From positions 1-58,540 of the forward strand of contig MHAY01000029.1 of NCBI GenBank assembly GCA_001804705.1: a DNA stretch of 58,540 bases. Reading direction: 5' to 3'. Both the position numbers and the translations under genes were made by a program. Shown here piece after piece: positions 1-8,418 of this stretch (the first letter of the stretch is position 1; the number at the start of each line of letters is the position of its first letter). The stretch comes from Ignavibacteria bacterium RIFOXYC2_FULL_35_21. GTDB lineage: Bacteria; Bacteroidota; Ignavibacteria; Kapaibacteriales; UBA2268. The notes below the pieces were generated by a model that was not told the DNA's origin, did no database searches, and was given only the letters and a program-made list of their open reading frames with translations.

Positions 1-20
1 GACACGGATGAAATTAAAAA

Positions 21-48
21 CGGGGCTGAATCAAGCCCCGTTTTTTTT
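21..48 (+). terminator. Rho-independent terminator of a gene left of the window
   Basis: A 7-bp perfect GC-rich stem (CGGGGCT / AGCCCCG) with a 6-nt loop is followed directly by eight T. A shorter T-run (complement of positions 16-20) lies on the other side, so it may act weakly in both directions. It most likely ends a gene that lies upstream of the window. Confidence 0.8.
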
Positions 49-120
49 AAAGTTTCAGGGCTGTCAAAATAATTTACCAATAATTTCATCTACTGTAGAA
101 AATTAATTAAGGGAATTGTT

Positions 121-3100
121 ATGAAAATAAAATTTTTCATTTTACTTATACTTTTCTTTATAAGTTCAGCTCTTTATGCAGAACAAAACAACATTGTCTC
201 CGGCGAGAAACTTATAAAAGATAAGTTGAACGCACTGCAGGGAACATCTAATGAAGGTAAAGAATTCTGGCTCACATTCAACCCATCGCTTGAATCACCG
301 GGATTTGGTAATGGGAATAAGATTTTTATTTATTCTCAATTTGAGACAAAAGTCATACTTGAAATACCGGGGAAAGGCTATACTCAACAAATATATATTT
401 ATCCGAATGAAGTAAAAGAAATTTTATTACCTGTTTCGGCCGCTCAATGCTACAGAAAAAATGCAGATCAAAAGCCATTGGATGAGATTTACTATGAAGG
501 CAATGGAATTCACTTATACGCCGATAAGCCGATTCTTGTTTACGCCTTGACAATTTATTACCGGGGGAGTGACGGATACATTGCAATGCCCATTACTGCA
601 TATGGAAAAAATTATGTAGTTTCATCATGGTATGATGTATCAGATAACTCAACCTTGTATTATCCCGGCTACGTTGCCGTTATAGCTCCTTATGATAAAA
701 CAACTGTAAATTTCACATTAGGTGGTAATCCGTCAACAAGAACTAATACGGGATTAATTCCCGGCGGTGTGTTGAAAAAGACTCTGTTCAAAGGTGATGT
801 TCTACTGCTCAGCAGTTCGGGAAACATGGCAGACCTTTCGGGTAGTAGAATCAGTGCCACTAAACCTGTTGTTGTTATATCGGGCAATTACTTTACTCAC
901 ATTCCTCTGAATCAGAATTATTCGGATGATTTGCTGACTGATATTGAACTGCCTACTTTTACATGGGATAATCAATATTTAATTACTCCATTTTTCGACA
1001 GGGAACACTTGCCTGTAATCAGAATATATGCAAAAGAGCCAAATACAATAGTGTATCGGGATAATATAGTGCTTGATACACTGACGATGAGTACATATAT
1101 GGAGAATGATGGTTTTATTACGATAACCGATAATCTTACATCGGCAAGCCCAACATTAATATCTGCAGACAAACCAATATATGTTAAACTATACAACAGA
1201 AGCCAGGATGAAGATGGTGTACCCGGCGGGCCCTTTATGTTATCTGCTATACCATTTCGCCAACAACTTAAAGAATATACATTCTGCACAGCAGGTGTTA
1301 CGAATACATCATCGTTCGAAAACTATTACCTTAATTTAGCCTATATACCTGACGATAGCTTCAAAGTGCCACTGGATTTTGAGCTTGGTACAGTAACCAC
1401 TGACAGTGTCAGTTGGCAGACTCTAAGGAGCTATGACCCTGCTCCGGGCGTACAATTCTCAGTACCGGTTAATGATAAATACTATTATTCCAAAACCATC
1501 GAGATACGCCAGGAAGGAATGTATAAAATCAGGGCAAATCAACCATTCCCGGCATATATTTACGGGACATCGCCTAATCTGGCTTATGGCCATCCAGCCG
1601 GGCAGAATTATCTCGATATTGAAAAAAACGATACTCTTCCACCCGAACCGCAATTTGACATTGATTGCGACGGTTCCGTTTACCAAGCCTATATCGAAGA
1701 TATGCCGAGGACGAATCCATCGAAACTGCTGGAAATTGAAATTGACACTTTGCAAAGTTATAATTACAATTTCACTTATAACAATTTCGTGCCGGGTGAG
1801 GATTACCGCACACGATGGGATGCAACTGTTATTGATAAATCAAATGATGCAGAAGCTGTTATTACTTTTCGAGACAGAAGCGGCAATGATACAACATTAA
1901 CACTTAGTTACAAGCCCGGTAAGTTGACCTTTAGCCCAACTTTGGATTTTGGAGAGGTTCCTGTCGGAAAAACAGTTAACAAAGATTTCCGGATTGTAAA
2001 CAATTCGGATAAAAATTCTTTCACTATTACAAAATATAAGTTAAGGAATAACAATCAGGGTTACGAGCTTTTAACAACTAATCTGCCAATAACTTTGGCA
2101 CCTCTTGATTCTGTAAAATTTACACTCAGGTTTAAATCGCCCGGTTGTGGTGTTTACCAGGATGTTGTTGAAATCGGAGACAGTTGTTTCCTTGCTTCCA
2201 ACAATACGGCAACTGCATTGAGTTATGTTCTGACAGCAAAACCTGACATTGATTTCGGAAATCTTCCCGTCGGAACTTATTCGGATAAAAATATTTTTAT
2301 TTACAATGAATCAATAATTTCTGCAAGACTCGACAGCATTGCTTTAATGTATGGTAATGTGGGATTCACTCTGTATATAAATAATCCTAATCAAATAATC
2401 AGCCCATTCGATTCTGTACGTGCATCCGTAAGATTTACTTCTACAGTTCCCGGTAGTTTTACAGATTCTTTAGGTGCCGGTGACTCCTGCGGATACCATT
2501 TCAGGCTCGAATGTAAAGCAAATTCATTCAAGGTTTCCGTTCAGCCGAATTTACTTTTCGGCAGGCTCATGCCCGGTGATGATGTCGAAAAAGAAGCATG
2601 GGTTGTCAATGAATCCGACCAATACACATTCACGCTCGATACACTTGTATTCAAGAACAATACCCAGGGATTTGAATTCAGGGATATAACATTTCCTTAT
2701 ATTATACCTCCAACTGAAGCAGCACATTTTTATGTTGCATTCAAAGCCACCGAAGAAGGTACTTTTACAGATTCAATCGGAATCTCATCGTCAAACCTTT
2801 TAGCTTATAATTCTGAAGTCAAAGCTGATGTGATTTCGTCTGTAGAGGAAATTCCAATGAACGGTGATTGCCAAAATGAACTTTGCATTGAATCAATAAA
2901 TCCAAATCCTTCCGGAGGCAGTAGTGTTGATGTCATCTTAACGAAAAAAATTGCAGGTGAAATCGAGTTGTGTATATATAATGAAATAGGTGATGCAGTA
3001 ACAACCTCAAAACTTGAAACGATATCTCAAGGCAGATTCTTGATAAAAATTAATATAGGTAACTTGCAATCAGGTGTTTATTTTATAGAATGTAAAACCG

Positions 3101-3141
3101 GGTATAAAAGTACGAGAGAAAAATTTCTGATAACGAGATAA
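121..3141 (+). CDS. T9SS-type secreted surface protein: IgGFc-binding-like N-terminus, ASH-type repeats, C-terminal sorting domain
   Basis: This 1006-residue protein is probably exported and surface-anchored or released by the type IX secretion system. The first 20 residues form a Sec signal peptide (Lys-rich start, hydrophobic core, cleavage near ALYAEQ). Residues about 45-520 resemble the IgGFc-binding N-terminal domain (EFWLTFNPS start, repeated 'ADKPI' and 'ATKPVVVISG' strands). Residues about 600-920 hold three choice-of-anchor/ASH-like Ig modules, recognisable by the repeated 'FG.LPVG' strand. The last 80 residues start with NPNPSGG and end with a 'LQSGVYFIE' strand, typical of the Por secretion-system sorting domain. 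An AGGGA Shine-Dalgarno sequence lies 5 nt before the ATG. It is monocistronic: an own promoter is expected and the next gene is convergent. The ligand is unknown; binding of IgG is a family name, not a prediction. Confidence 0.75.
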   Translation: MKIKFFILLILFFISSALYAEQNNIVSGEKLIKDKLNALQGTSNEGKEFWLTFNPSLESPGFGNGNKIFIYSQFETKVILEIPGKGYTQQIYIYPNEVKEILLPVSAAQCYRKNADQKPLDEIYYEGNGIHLYADKPILVYALTIYYRGSDGYIAMPITAYGKNYVVSSWYDVSDNSTLYYPGYVAVIAPYDKTTVNFTLGGNPSTRTNTGLIPGGVLKKTLFKGDVLLLSSSGNMADLSGSRISATKPVVVISGNYFTHIPLNQNYSDDLLTDIELPTFTWDNQYLITPFFDREHLPVIRIYAKEPNTIVYRDNIVLDTLTMSTYMENDGFITITDNLTSASPTLISADKPIYVKLYNRSQDEDGVPGGPFMLSAIPFRQQLKEYTFCTAGVTNTSSFENYYLNLAYIPDDSFKVPLDFELGTVTTDSVSWQTLRSYDPAPGVQFSVPVNDKYYYSKTIEIRQEGMYKIRANQPFPAYIYGTSPNLAYGHPAGQNYLDIEKNDTLPPEPQFDIDCDGSVYQAYIEDMPRTNPSKLLEIEIDTLQSYNYNFTYNNFVPGEDYRTRWDATVIDKSNDAEAVITFRDRSGNDTTLTLSYKPGKLTFSPTLDFGEVPVGKTVNKDFRIVNNSDKNSFTITKYKLRNNNQGYELLTTNLPITLAPLDSVKFTLRFKSPGCGVYQDVVEIGDSCFLASNNTATALSYVLTAKPDIDFGNLPVGTYSDKNIFIYNESIISARLDSIALMYGNVGFTLYINNPNQIISPFDSVRASVRFTSTVPGSFTDSLGAGDSCGYHFRLECKANSFKVSVQPNLLFGRLMPGDDVEKEAWVVNESDQYTFTLDTLVFKNNTQGFEFRDITFPYIIPPTEAAHFYVAFKATEEGTFTDSIGISSSNLLAYNSEVKADVISSVEEIPMNGDCQNELCIESINPNPSGGSSVDVILTKKIAGEIELCIYNEIGDAVTTSKLETISQGRFLIKINIGNLQSGVYFIECKTGYKSTREKFLITR

Positions 3142-3260
3142 ATAGTTGATTATAATTTAACTTTTAATTCAAATAATTATATTGATATAATATATTATAT
3201 TGTTTTATCCCGAATTATTCATTAGAAGTTTATTATTATCCTAAAAGCTAGTGCCTGACT

Positions 3261-3355
3261 GACATTCTGAGAAGTGTAACGACGAAGATTCTGAAACACC
3301 CTTAATCCCCCCTTTGAAAAAGGGGGAAAGATGCTTCGACTTCGCTCAGCATGAC
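3261..3355. repeat. Inverted-repeat intergenic element (GTCAT-CTGAG family)
   Basis: The ends are imperfect inverted copies: GACATTCTGAG on the left and CTCAGCATGAC on the right. A CCCCCC-TTTGAAAAA-GGGGG hairpin lies inside. Related elements lie at 17928-17998, 28630-28727 and 33177-33273, with a half copy near 12877. No coding capacity is visible. It fills most of the 3142-3408 gap and might act as a terminator between the convergent genes. Confidence 0.6.
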
Positions 3356-3408
3356 ATTAAATTATACCATATCAATTTCTATTGAATAATCTGGGTTTAT
3401 TTAATTTA

Positions 3409-4332
3409 TTATTGATTAAAAGTAATAAATTGATTAGCTCCGATTTCAACCAGCTCATTCACTAGCCTTTCACTTATGGAAACTGCATCATCAATATTGC
3501 CGGTGATTATTTTCCTTAAAATATATTTCCCATCAATCGAAGCCACAATCCCTTCAAGAATTATTTCTGTTCCATTCACAATGCCAAGTGCGGCAATCGG
3601 TGTTTTACAGCCGCCTCCGAGTGCTTTGAGAAATGCTCTTTCTGCTGTTACTGCAATTAATGTCGGTGTATGATTTATTTCTTTAATAATTTCCTCTGTG
3701 TTAACATCATCTTCTCTGATTTCAATTCCCAATGCTCCTTGTCCCACTGCGGGTAAAATAATATCTGTCGGTATGTATGATGAAATGTATTTTTCTAATC
3801 CAAGTCTTTCGACTCCTGCGGCGGCAAGCACCATCCCGTCCCAGTCAGACTTCAGAAATTTATCTATTCTTGTGTTAACATTTCCTCGCAGGTCAACGAT
3901 ATTGAGGCCAGGCCTTCGATAGAGAAGTTGTGCCTTTCTACGTACAGAGCCGGTTGCAATAACGGCATTCAATTTCAAATCGTCAATCTCTATTCCCTTC
4001 TCTCTTGCAATCAGCACATCTTCAACTCTGTGCCTTTCAGGTACTGCTCCAAGTTTCAAGCCAATGGGCAAATCGGTCTGTAAGTCTTTTAAGCTGTGTA
4101 TTGCAATGTCAATCGTACCACTCAATAATTCGTTCTCGATTTCCTTTGTGAAAATTCCCTTATCATCGAATTTATCGAGCGACACATCAGGAATCTCATC
4201 ACCTTTGGTTTTGATATGCTTCAACTCAATATCCAAATGAGGATGCTTTGTCTGTATAAGTCCCTTGATATATTCTGCCTGCCACAGAGCAAGACTGCTC
4301 GAGCGTGTTCCTATTATAAGTTTAAGTTTCAT
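3409..4332 (-). CDS. hemC: Porphobilinogen deaminase (hydroxymethylbilane synthase)
   Basis: HemC condenses four porphobilinogen molecules into hydroxymethylbilane in cytosolic tetrapyrrole synthesis. That supplies haem and, in a sulfur-metabolising cell, possibly sirohaem. The 307-residue length is normal. The N-terminal 'GTRSSSLALWQAEY' motif, the conserved 'ATGSVRRKAQLL' loop and the 'GGGCKTPIAA' segment carrying the cysteine that binds the dipyrromethane cofactor are all visible. The ATG start agrees with family length. No neighbouring haem gene is present. The gene lies downstream of qmoC on the same strand, separated by the HEPN/MNT cassette and a decayed qmoC 3' end, so the original neighbour was probably qmoC. 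Confidence 0.95.
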   Translation of the reverse strand: MKLKLIIGTRSSSLALWQAEYIKGLIQTKHPHLDIELKHIKTKGDEIPDVSLDKFDDKGIFTKEIENELLSGTIDIAIHSLKDLQTDLPIGLKLGAVPERHRVEDVLIAREKGIEIDDLKLNAVIATGSVRRKAQLLYRRPGLNIVDLRGNVNTRIDKFLKSDWDGMVLAAAGVERLGLEKYISSYIPTDIILPAVGQGALGIEIREDDVNTEEIIKEINHTPTLIAVTAERAFLKALGGGCKTPIAALGIVNGTEIILEGIVASIDGKYILRKIITGNIDDAVSISERLVNELVEIGANQFITFNQ

Positions 4333-4357
4333 TTACATTATTCAATTCCTTCCAAAA

Positions 4358-4535
4358 TAATAAATTATTATTATTAATAGCCAGATAAAAAAAATTCCGC
4401 ATTATTTAATACGGGATTTTTATATTAAATTTATTATTCTGCTAACAGTCTCAATTCCTGTTGAATAACTCCTGCTTGTTCTCCCTGCCGTGCTTTTCAA
4501 AAATGTTAAACCTAAAAATCTATATGGCATGTGTG
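4358..4535 (-). repeat. Left copy of a direct repeat: qmoC 3' end plus downstream spacer
   Basis: This stretch aligns collinearly with 5332-5510, about 975 bp away, with many substitutions and at least one 1-nt gap. It contains a terminator-like hairpin (near 4393-4418, mirrored at 5370-5395) and then the last roughly 28 codons of qmoC. The HEPN/MNT pair lies exactly between the two copies. Confidence 0.75.
4451..4533 (-). pseudogene. Decayed duplicate of the qmoC 3' end
   Basis: Read on the minus strand this is the qmoC sequence for the C-terminal residues HMPYRFLGLTFLK...GRENKQE, ending at a TGA in the same place as the real gene. One base is missing relative to 5426-5510 (AAAAGCACGG instead of AAAATGCACGG), so the reading frame is broken. 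Only the extreme 3' end is present. It therefore cannot be a second gene and must be a duplication footprint. Confidence 0.75.
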
Positions 4536-4580
4536 AAAGCTCGTTAGGAACTGTTATAAATATTGAAAGTGTTTATAAAT

Positions 4581-4989
4581 TTACTTCTCTAATTTTAAGA
4601 TTAGACTGTTTAAAACATTTTCATAAACTTTTCTTGCAAGTTCAAATGCTTCGTTAAACTCCTCCATATTGGGTTCCATTATATCATCAGGATAGCGATA
4701 TTCGATTGCATACGGAGTAAGTACTTCAGCAGACTCTGTTAGTTCTTTAAATGATTCTTGTCTTTCAGAAGCAAGATTAGCAAGATACCTTAAGTCATGA
4801 GTCTTACTGAATTCTATTCCATGAAAAACCAAAAATCCTTTTAATGACTTTTCGGCTGCTTGTTGGCAATGGTATATAGCAGTATCAAGCACAGGATTTT
4901 TCACCACTTGCTAATTTTTCAGCAGAAGTTAAATCGTTCTTTGCTTTTCTGAACCACAGTTTTGTTATTTCAATTAGCTCATTCCTCAT
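4581..4989 (-). pseudogene. HEPN-domain protein (MNT partner), interrupted by a +1 frameshift
   Basis: HEPN proteins of this kind pair with minimal nucleotidyltransferases as toxin-antitoxin-like modules. The natural ATG at 4989 overlaps the end of the MNT gene and encodes MRNELIEITKLWFRKAKNDL, a typical HEPN N-terminus. That frame hits TGA at 4885-4887. The rest of the domain (NPVLDTAIYHCQQAAEKSLK through an 'RYPDD' segment) continues in another frame to 4581. Removing one base from the five-T run at 4897-4901 joins the two parts into a seamless HEPN of about 135 residues. The 108-codon fragment could also start at a GTG at 4907, but it would lack helix 1. I see no R-X4-6-H RNase motif. It is either a true frameshift, slippage on the A-run, or a read error. 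Confidence 0.7.
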
Positions 4990-5305
4990 AAAGAACTATT
5001 CCCTGATTTGCAATTTTATAATGCAATGTAGCCGCAACTTTTGAATATGGTACGAACTCTTCGCTAGTACGAACGAGTATATCAATTGGAAAATCAGTGA
5101 AATCTCTTAATGCTTTGTATGCAGTAGCCGCCCGTCTTGCTTTTGGTTCTATACTTTCACTCAATAATATGAGAATATCTATATCGCTTTCTTTGGTTGG
5201 GATTCCCCAGGCATATGAGCCAAAAAGATATATTTTTGATGGTGAGAATTGCTTTACAAGCCGTTCTGTTATCGCAGACAATATTTCACTTTTTCTTTTT
5301 GTCAT
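4979..5305 (-). CDS. Minimal nucleotidyltransferase (MNT), HEPN partner
   Basis: This is a 108-residue stand-alone nucleotidyltransferase of the DNA polymerase beta fold. The 'LFGSYAWG' strand followed by 'ESDIDILI' supplies the GS and DxD metal-binding signature. A further Asp sits in 'FPIDILV'. In described HEPN-MNT modules such enzymes neutralise the HEPN toxin by adding AMP to it. The 3' end overlaps the HEPN start by 11 nt, so the two are translated together. The pair lies between two copies of the qmoC 3' end, downstream of qmoC on the same strand. All catalytic residues look present here, whereas the HEPN partner is frameshifted. Confidence 0.85.
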   Translation of the reverse strand: MTKRKSEILSAITERLVKQFSPSKIYLFGSYAWGIPTKESDIDILILLSESIEPKARRAATAYKALRDFTDFPIDILVRTSEEFVPYSKVAATLHYKIANQGIVLYEE

Positions 5306-5331
5306 ATTAATGCAATTGATTATCTTTCTAA

Positions 5332-5510
5332 ATTAATAAATAATTTATTATTAATAGTCTAACAAAAAAAATCCTGCATTATTTAATTCGGGATTCTTCA
5401 AAATTTATATCAACCATGATTAATTTCAATTCCTATTAAAAAATTCCTGCTTGTTCTCCCTGCCGTGCATTTTCAAAAATGTCAATCCTAAAAATCTATA
5501 TGGCATGTGC
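5332..5510 (-). repeat. Right copy of the qmoC 3'-end direct repeat (intact gene)
   Basis: This contains the real qmoC C-terminus, its stop codon and its terminator. It is the partner of 4358-4535. The qmoC frame is open only in this copy, so selection has kept this one and let the other drift. Confidence 0.75.
5364..5395 (-). terminator. Rho-independent terminator behind qmoC
   Basis: On the minus strand AATCCCG pairs with CAGGATT (7 bp including one G-T pair) around an AT-rich loop and is followed by eight T. It lies 30 nt after the qmoC stop. A diverged second copy lies at 4388-4418 as part of the duplicated segment. Confidence 0.65.
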
Positions 5511-6643
5511 GCAAATTTTGAAAAAGGCATATACCACAAAAGGAAAAATACGAGAACAAGATGTATGAAATAGTTTGTGTATGCAATCCATACCGTATTT
5601 GCATCTACCGACATTCTTATAAAAACAGATAACATTCCGGTTATTCCTACACCAAGTATGACACTAAGGAACAGCCAGTCGTTATATGTATTCTTGCTTT
5701 CTCTTTCGAGTTGTTTTGTTCTCTTTAAAAACATCATTAACAAGCCGAGAATAAGGAAGACTCCGCTGACTAATCCGAGTATTTTAACAGGATGCATCAA
5801 TCCCATCGGGTAGGGAAGTTCAAATGAAATAGCAGTCAGAAAATCAAGATTGAATTTATGCCCGTAATGGTAAACTTCACCGACAACGACAAGCCCTGTT
5901 GCAATCATAGTCCCGATGAAACCATAGAAAGCATACATATGGCCATAATGTCTGTTAGAGTTTGTCGGGCATTTCTCAAACTTTTTATGAACGAGAAAAT
6001 CTCCGAGTACTTCAAATACAGATTTGATAAAACTTTTCACGGGTTTCCCTGCATAATTATTACTAAGGCCACTCCAATACCTGTACAAACCAATTCCTGC
6101 AAGCCAGAAGATTAAGATATTACCCGGAATAAATAGTGCTTCAATCGTAAGCTTGTGAATAAAGTCTTCATATTTGATGATTCCTTCACGCACTAAGAAA
6201 AAGTTCATGTCGCCGCCATATGCAACTACATTTGTAATGAGTGCCAATCCGAAAATTACTATTACAGGAACAAGAAATAGCCAGAATAAATACTTAGGTT
6301 CACTTAAAGCTTTACCCATGAACTTCGGTACAGAGTAGTTCCTGTAAACATAAGACCTGACTGCTGCTATAAGGTCAGCAGGGCGGGCACCTCTCGGGCA
6401 TTGCTGACTGCAGTCCATGCACCCGTGGCAGAGCCAGATGTCAGGGTCAGCCATCAGCTTGTCTTTCAAGCCCCAGCTTGCGTTAATCATCTCTTTGCGC
6501 GGTAATGCATACTCTTTTGGCGATAGTACACATGCCACAGAACATGTAGCACATTGGAAACATTTCTTCATTGTTTCCCCGCCATGCTTCTTCAAATGCC
6601 TGATGAATTCAATATCAGTTTCTAATGCAACTCTCTCGTTCAA
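5426..6643 (-). CDS. qmoC: QmoC-like quinone-interacting membrane oxidoreductase subunit
   Basis: QmoC links the menaquinone pool to APS reductase through QmoA/QmoB. The 405-residue protein has a HdrC-like cytosolic part with two [4Fe-4S] cysteine sets: CFQCATCSVAC near residue 28 and CHGCMDCSQQCP near residue 72. Residues about 100-390 form a HdrE/NarI-like membrane domain of about six helices with several His candidates for haem b. A TTG start is assigned from the AGGAAAG sequence just upstream; the first in-frame ATG lies at 6571 and would remove 24 residues. The gene follows sat-aprBA on the same strand, which is the usual company of Qmo. QmoA and QmoB are absent from the window. An HdrC/HdrE-type protein for another partner is the main alternative. 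Confidence 0.85.
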   Translation of the reverse strand: MNERVALETDIEFIRHLKKHGGETMKKCFQCATCSVACVLSPKEYALPRKEMINASWGLKDKLMADPDIWLCHGCMDCSQQCPRGARPADLIAAVRSYVYRNYSVPKFMGKALSEPKYLFWLFLVPVIVIFGLALITNVVAYGGDMNFFLVREGIIKYEDFIHKLTIEALFIPGNILIFWLAGIGLYRYWSGLSNNYAGKPVKSFIKSVFEVLGDFLVHKKFEKCPTNSNRHYGHMYAFYGFIGTMIATGLVVVGEVYHYGHKFNLDFLTAISFELPYPMGLMHPVKILGLVSGVFLILGLLMMFLKRTKQLERESKNTYNDWLFLSVILGVGITGMLSVFIRMSVDANTVWIAYTNYFIHLVLVFFLLWYMPFSKFAHMPYRFLGLTFLKMHGRENKQEFFNRN

Positions 6644-6727
6644 CTTTCCTGTCCTCTATTTTTAATTCATCTAATTATATTCTGAATAAAATTGTTTTAT
6701 TCATTGTTAATTATTAATTGTGAATTG

Positions 6728-7516
6728 TTAATTTATTTTTTTCATATAATTCTCTCTCAGCTCCAGAGTCTTCTCCCCGAAAAGGCTGAACCTGAGCCAC
6801 TTGAATCCAAACTTCAATAATTCTACGTCATCTTCCTTCATCTTTTCAATCATTGCTTTGCTGACATTGAACCTTTTCAGAAATGTGCTATCATAGACAA
6901 ATTGCCTGAATCTGTCAATGTCATAACATACCATATAGAACATCTCCAGTTTGACAGGTTCTATGTATTTCCCCTTCACAAAATAATCGTGCAATGAAAT
7001 TTCCTTGAACAATTCTCCAAGCTCATTGTAATCTTTGACTCCCTGGTCATTCATCCATTCTTCGACTGTCCAGTCTTTGCCGGCTTCAAAACCCCTGCAA
7101 ACTTCTTCATTTATCAAAAAATAAAAGTCATCGCTTTTTTCCGCTTCGTTAGGCATAGCCGCACCGACAGGGAACATCCTGCAGGACCAGGGCCTGTCCT
7201 CGTAAACGGTACATCCGTTTTTATCAACAAAGTGGCAGTTCAATTCATCAGGAAGCATCTGAAGCATTACAATAGGATGTCTCAGGTTCTCATCAATAGG
7301 TAAAATCGTATATGTATCGAGAAACTCTGTTGATGTTATACCCAATCTTTTTCTCAACCTGATAATATCGTAGGGAGTGAGAAAAATATTGACATCATTG
7401 CAGCATTTATTAAAGCACGAAACACCGGGATGACAACTGAATGTAAACTTAGTATCCTTCTTCATCCTTGGGTATTCTTTCAGTACCTCATCTTTGAATT
7501 TCGACATATTCTTCAT
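6728..7516 (-). CDS. YkgJ-family CxxxCC protein (putative metal/Fe-S binding)
   Basis: YkgJ-type proteins bind zinc or iron-sulfur through a cysteine-rich core. Here the core is C-x4-C-x3-CC near residues 30-40 (CHPGVSCFNKCC). Further cysteines occur in the middle (LNCHF, GCTVYEDRPWSC followed by RMFPVG), the usual second half of the family signature. The protein has about 262 residues. The ATG at 7516 starts 1 nt after the stop of the zinc-ribbon gene; a GTG at 7525 that overlaps it is possible. Placement between aprA and qmoC points to a role in maturing or wiring the sulfur enzymes, but that is inference. Confidence 0.7.
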   Translation of the reverse strand: MKNMSKFKDEVLKEYPRMKKDTKFTFSCHPGVSCFNKCCNDVNIFLTPYDIIRLRKRLGITSTEFLDTYTILPIDENLRHPIVMLQMLPDELNCHFVDKNGCTVYEDRPWSCRMFPVGAAMPNEAEKSDDFYFLINEEVCRGFEAGKDWTVEEWMNDQGVKDYNELGELFKEISLHDYFVKGKYIEPVKLEMFYMVCYDIDRFRQFVYDSTFLKRFNVSKAMIEKMKEDDVELLKFGFKWLRFSLFGEKTLELRENYMKKIN

Positions 7517-7517
7517 A

Positions 7518-7799
7518 TCAGCCACCTTCCTTCTCGTTGAATTTTTTCACAACCCAACCTGTGTAATCTAAGGGTGACCTTATCGAGAGGGGGCCATCAT
7601 CGCCGTGAAAAGTATTTACTTTGTACCTGTATGAAGCTTTCACATTATATTTCTCAAGCATCCAATCCCAGCCCTTGACATAATAAGAACATTCATTGTT
7701 CATGCAGACCATCAGGTATTCGACGCCCCAGTCATTTTCAGGTGGGAGAAGCACTGTATCGAGAATTGCACCGCAATATTTGCATTTCAATTTTTCCAT
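7518..7799 (-). CDS. Small zinc-ribbon protein in the sulfur cluster
   Basis: This 93-residue protein has a zinc ribbon at its N-terminus: CKYCG at residues 5-9 and a second pair, C-x4-C, in MVCMNNECSYY. The rest is aromatic-rich (GWDWMLEKY, YTGWVVKKF). It resembles the ogr/Delta-like zinc-finger proteins that often accompany sulfate-reduction genes; I know this association from general knowledge and have not checked it. It is translationally coupled to the YkgJ-type gene that follows. Function unknown. It could be a regulator or a structural metal protein. Confidence 0.65.
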   Translation of the reverse strand: MEKLKCKYCGAILDTVLLPPENDWGVEYLMVCMNNECSYYVKGWDWMLEKYNVKASYRYKVNTFHGDDGPLSIRSPLDYTGWVVKKFNEKEGG

Positions 7800-7843
7800 T
7801 TTTTTCTCTCAATTTTTTTAACTCTTTTTTTAAATTTCATTAT

Positions 7844-7956
7844 GAATAGCCACTATCTTTAGATAGTGGAGGGATATTTTAGTAGGGACACAGGATTCTG
7901 TGTCCCTACACATATTTTCCATCCAAATGTCCACGACTTAAAAGTCGTGGCTATTC
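7844..7956. repeat. Inverted-repeat element, GAATAGCCAC family (copy 1)
   Basis: The outer ends are GAATAGCCAC and GTGGCTATTC, exact inverted repeats. Each is followed by its own small palindrome (CACTATCTTTAGATAGTG, CACGACTTAAAAGTCGTG), and a third palindrome (GGGACACAGGATTCTGTGTCCC) lies in the centre. It sits in the 619-bp gap between the zinc-ribbon gene and aprA. The remainder of that gap holds a CCCCTCC-TTAAATAA-GGAGGGG hairpin near 8131 and AT-rich sequence with no gene. Confidence 0.7.
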
Positions 7957-8418
7957 ATTAAATTATATTCATCAAAGAACAATCCATCATTAATATCAAA
8001 GTTCTGAAATTTGCTGTGGAACAGAAGAGTTAAAAAATTTAATTTAACTACAAAACATATCTGCACATAAATTAAACAATCCACCCTTCACCAATTTCTT
8101 TATTTCAACCACCCATTCCCCTCCTTAAATAAGGAGGGGATTCGAGGGGTGGTAATTTTAATTATTAATTGATGTTACGAATCATATTTGCATTTACACT
8201 GATTTATAATTTTCAATTTTTAATTTTATAATTTTCATTGAATTTTCAATGAAATAATTTTAATTTTTTTAATAACCTTGTGCTTTAAAATTCTTAACTG
8301 TTTCATGGTTTTATGATTTCTCATTTCATTCTAACATTTAAAATTAAAAATTGATTGAAAATTGCAAAATTGAAAATTATTACTTACAGTAATAATAAAT
8401 TATGCATAACATCAGTTA

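Noticed and set aside
1433-1900. 155-codon plus frame inside the first surface protein
   Set aside because: It overlaps a clear 1006-residue protein in another frame and has no start signal or motif.
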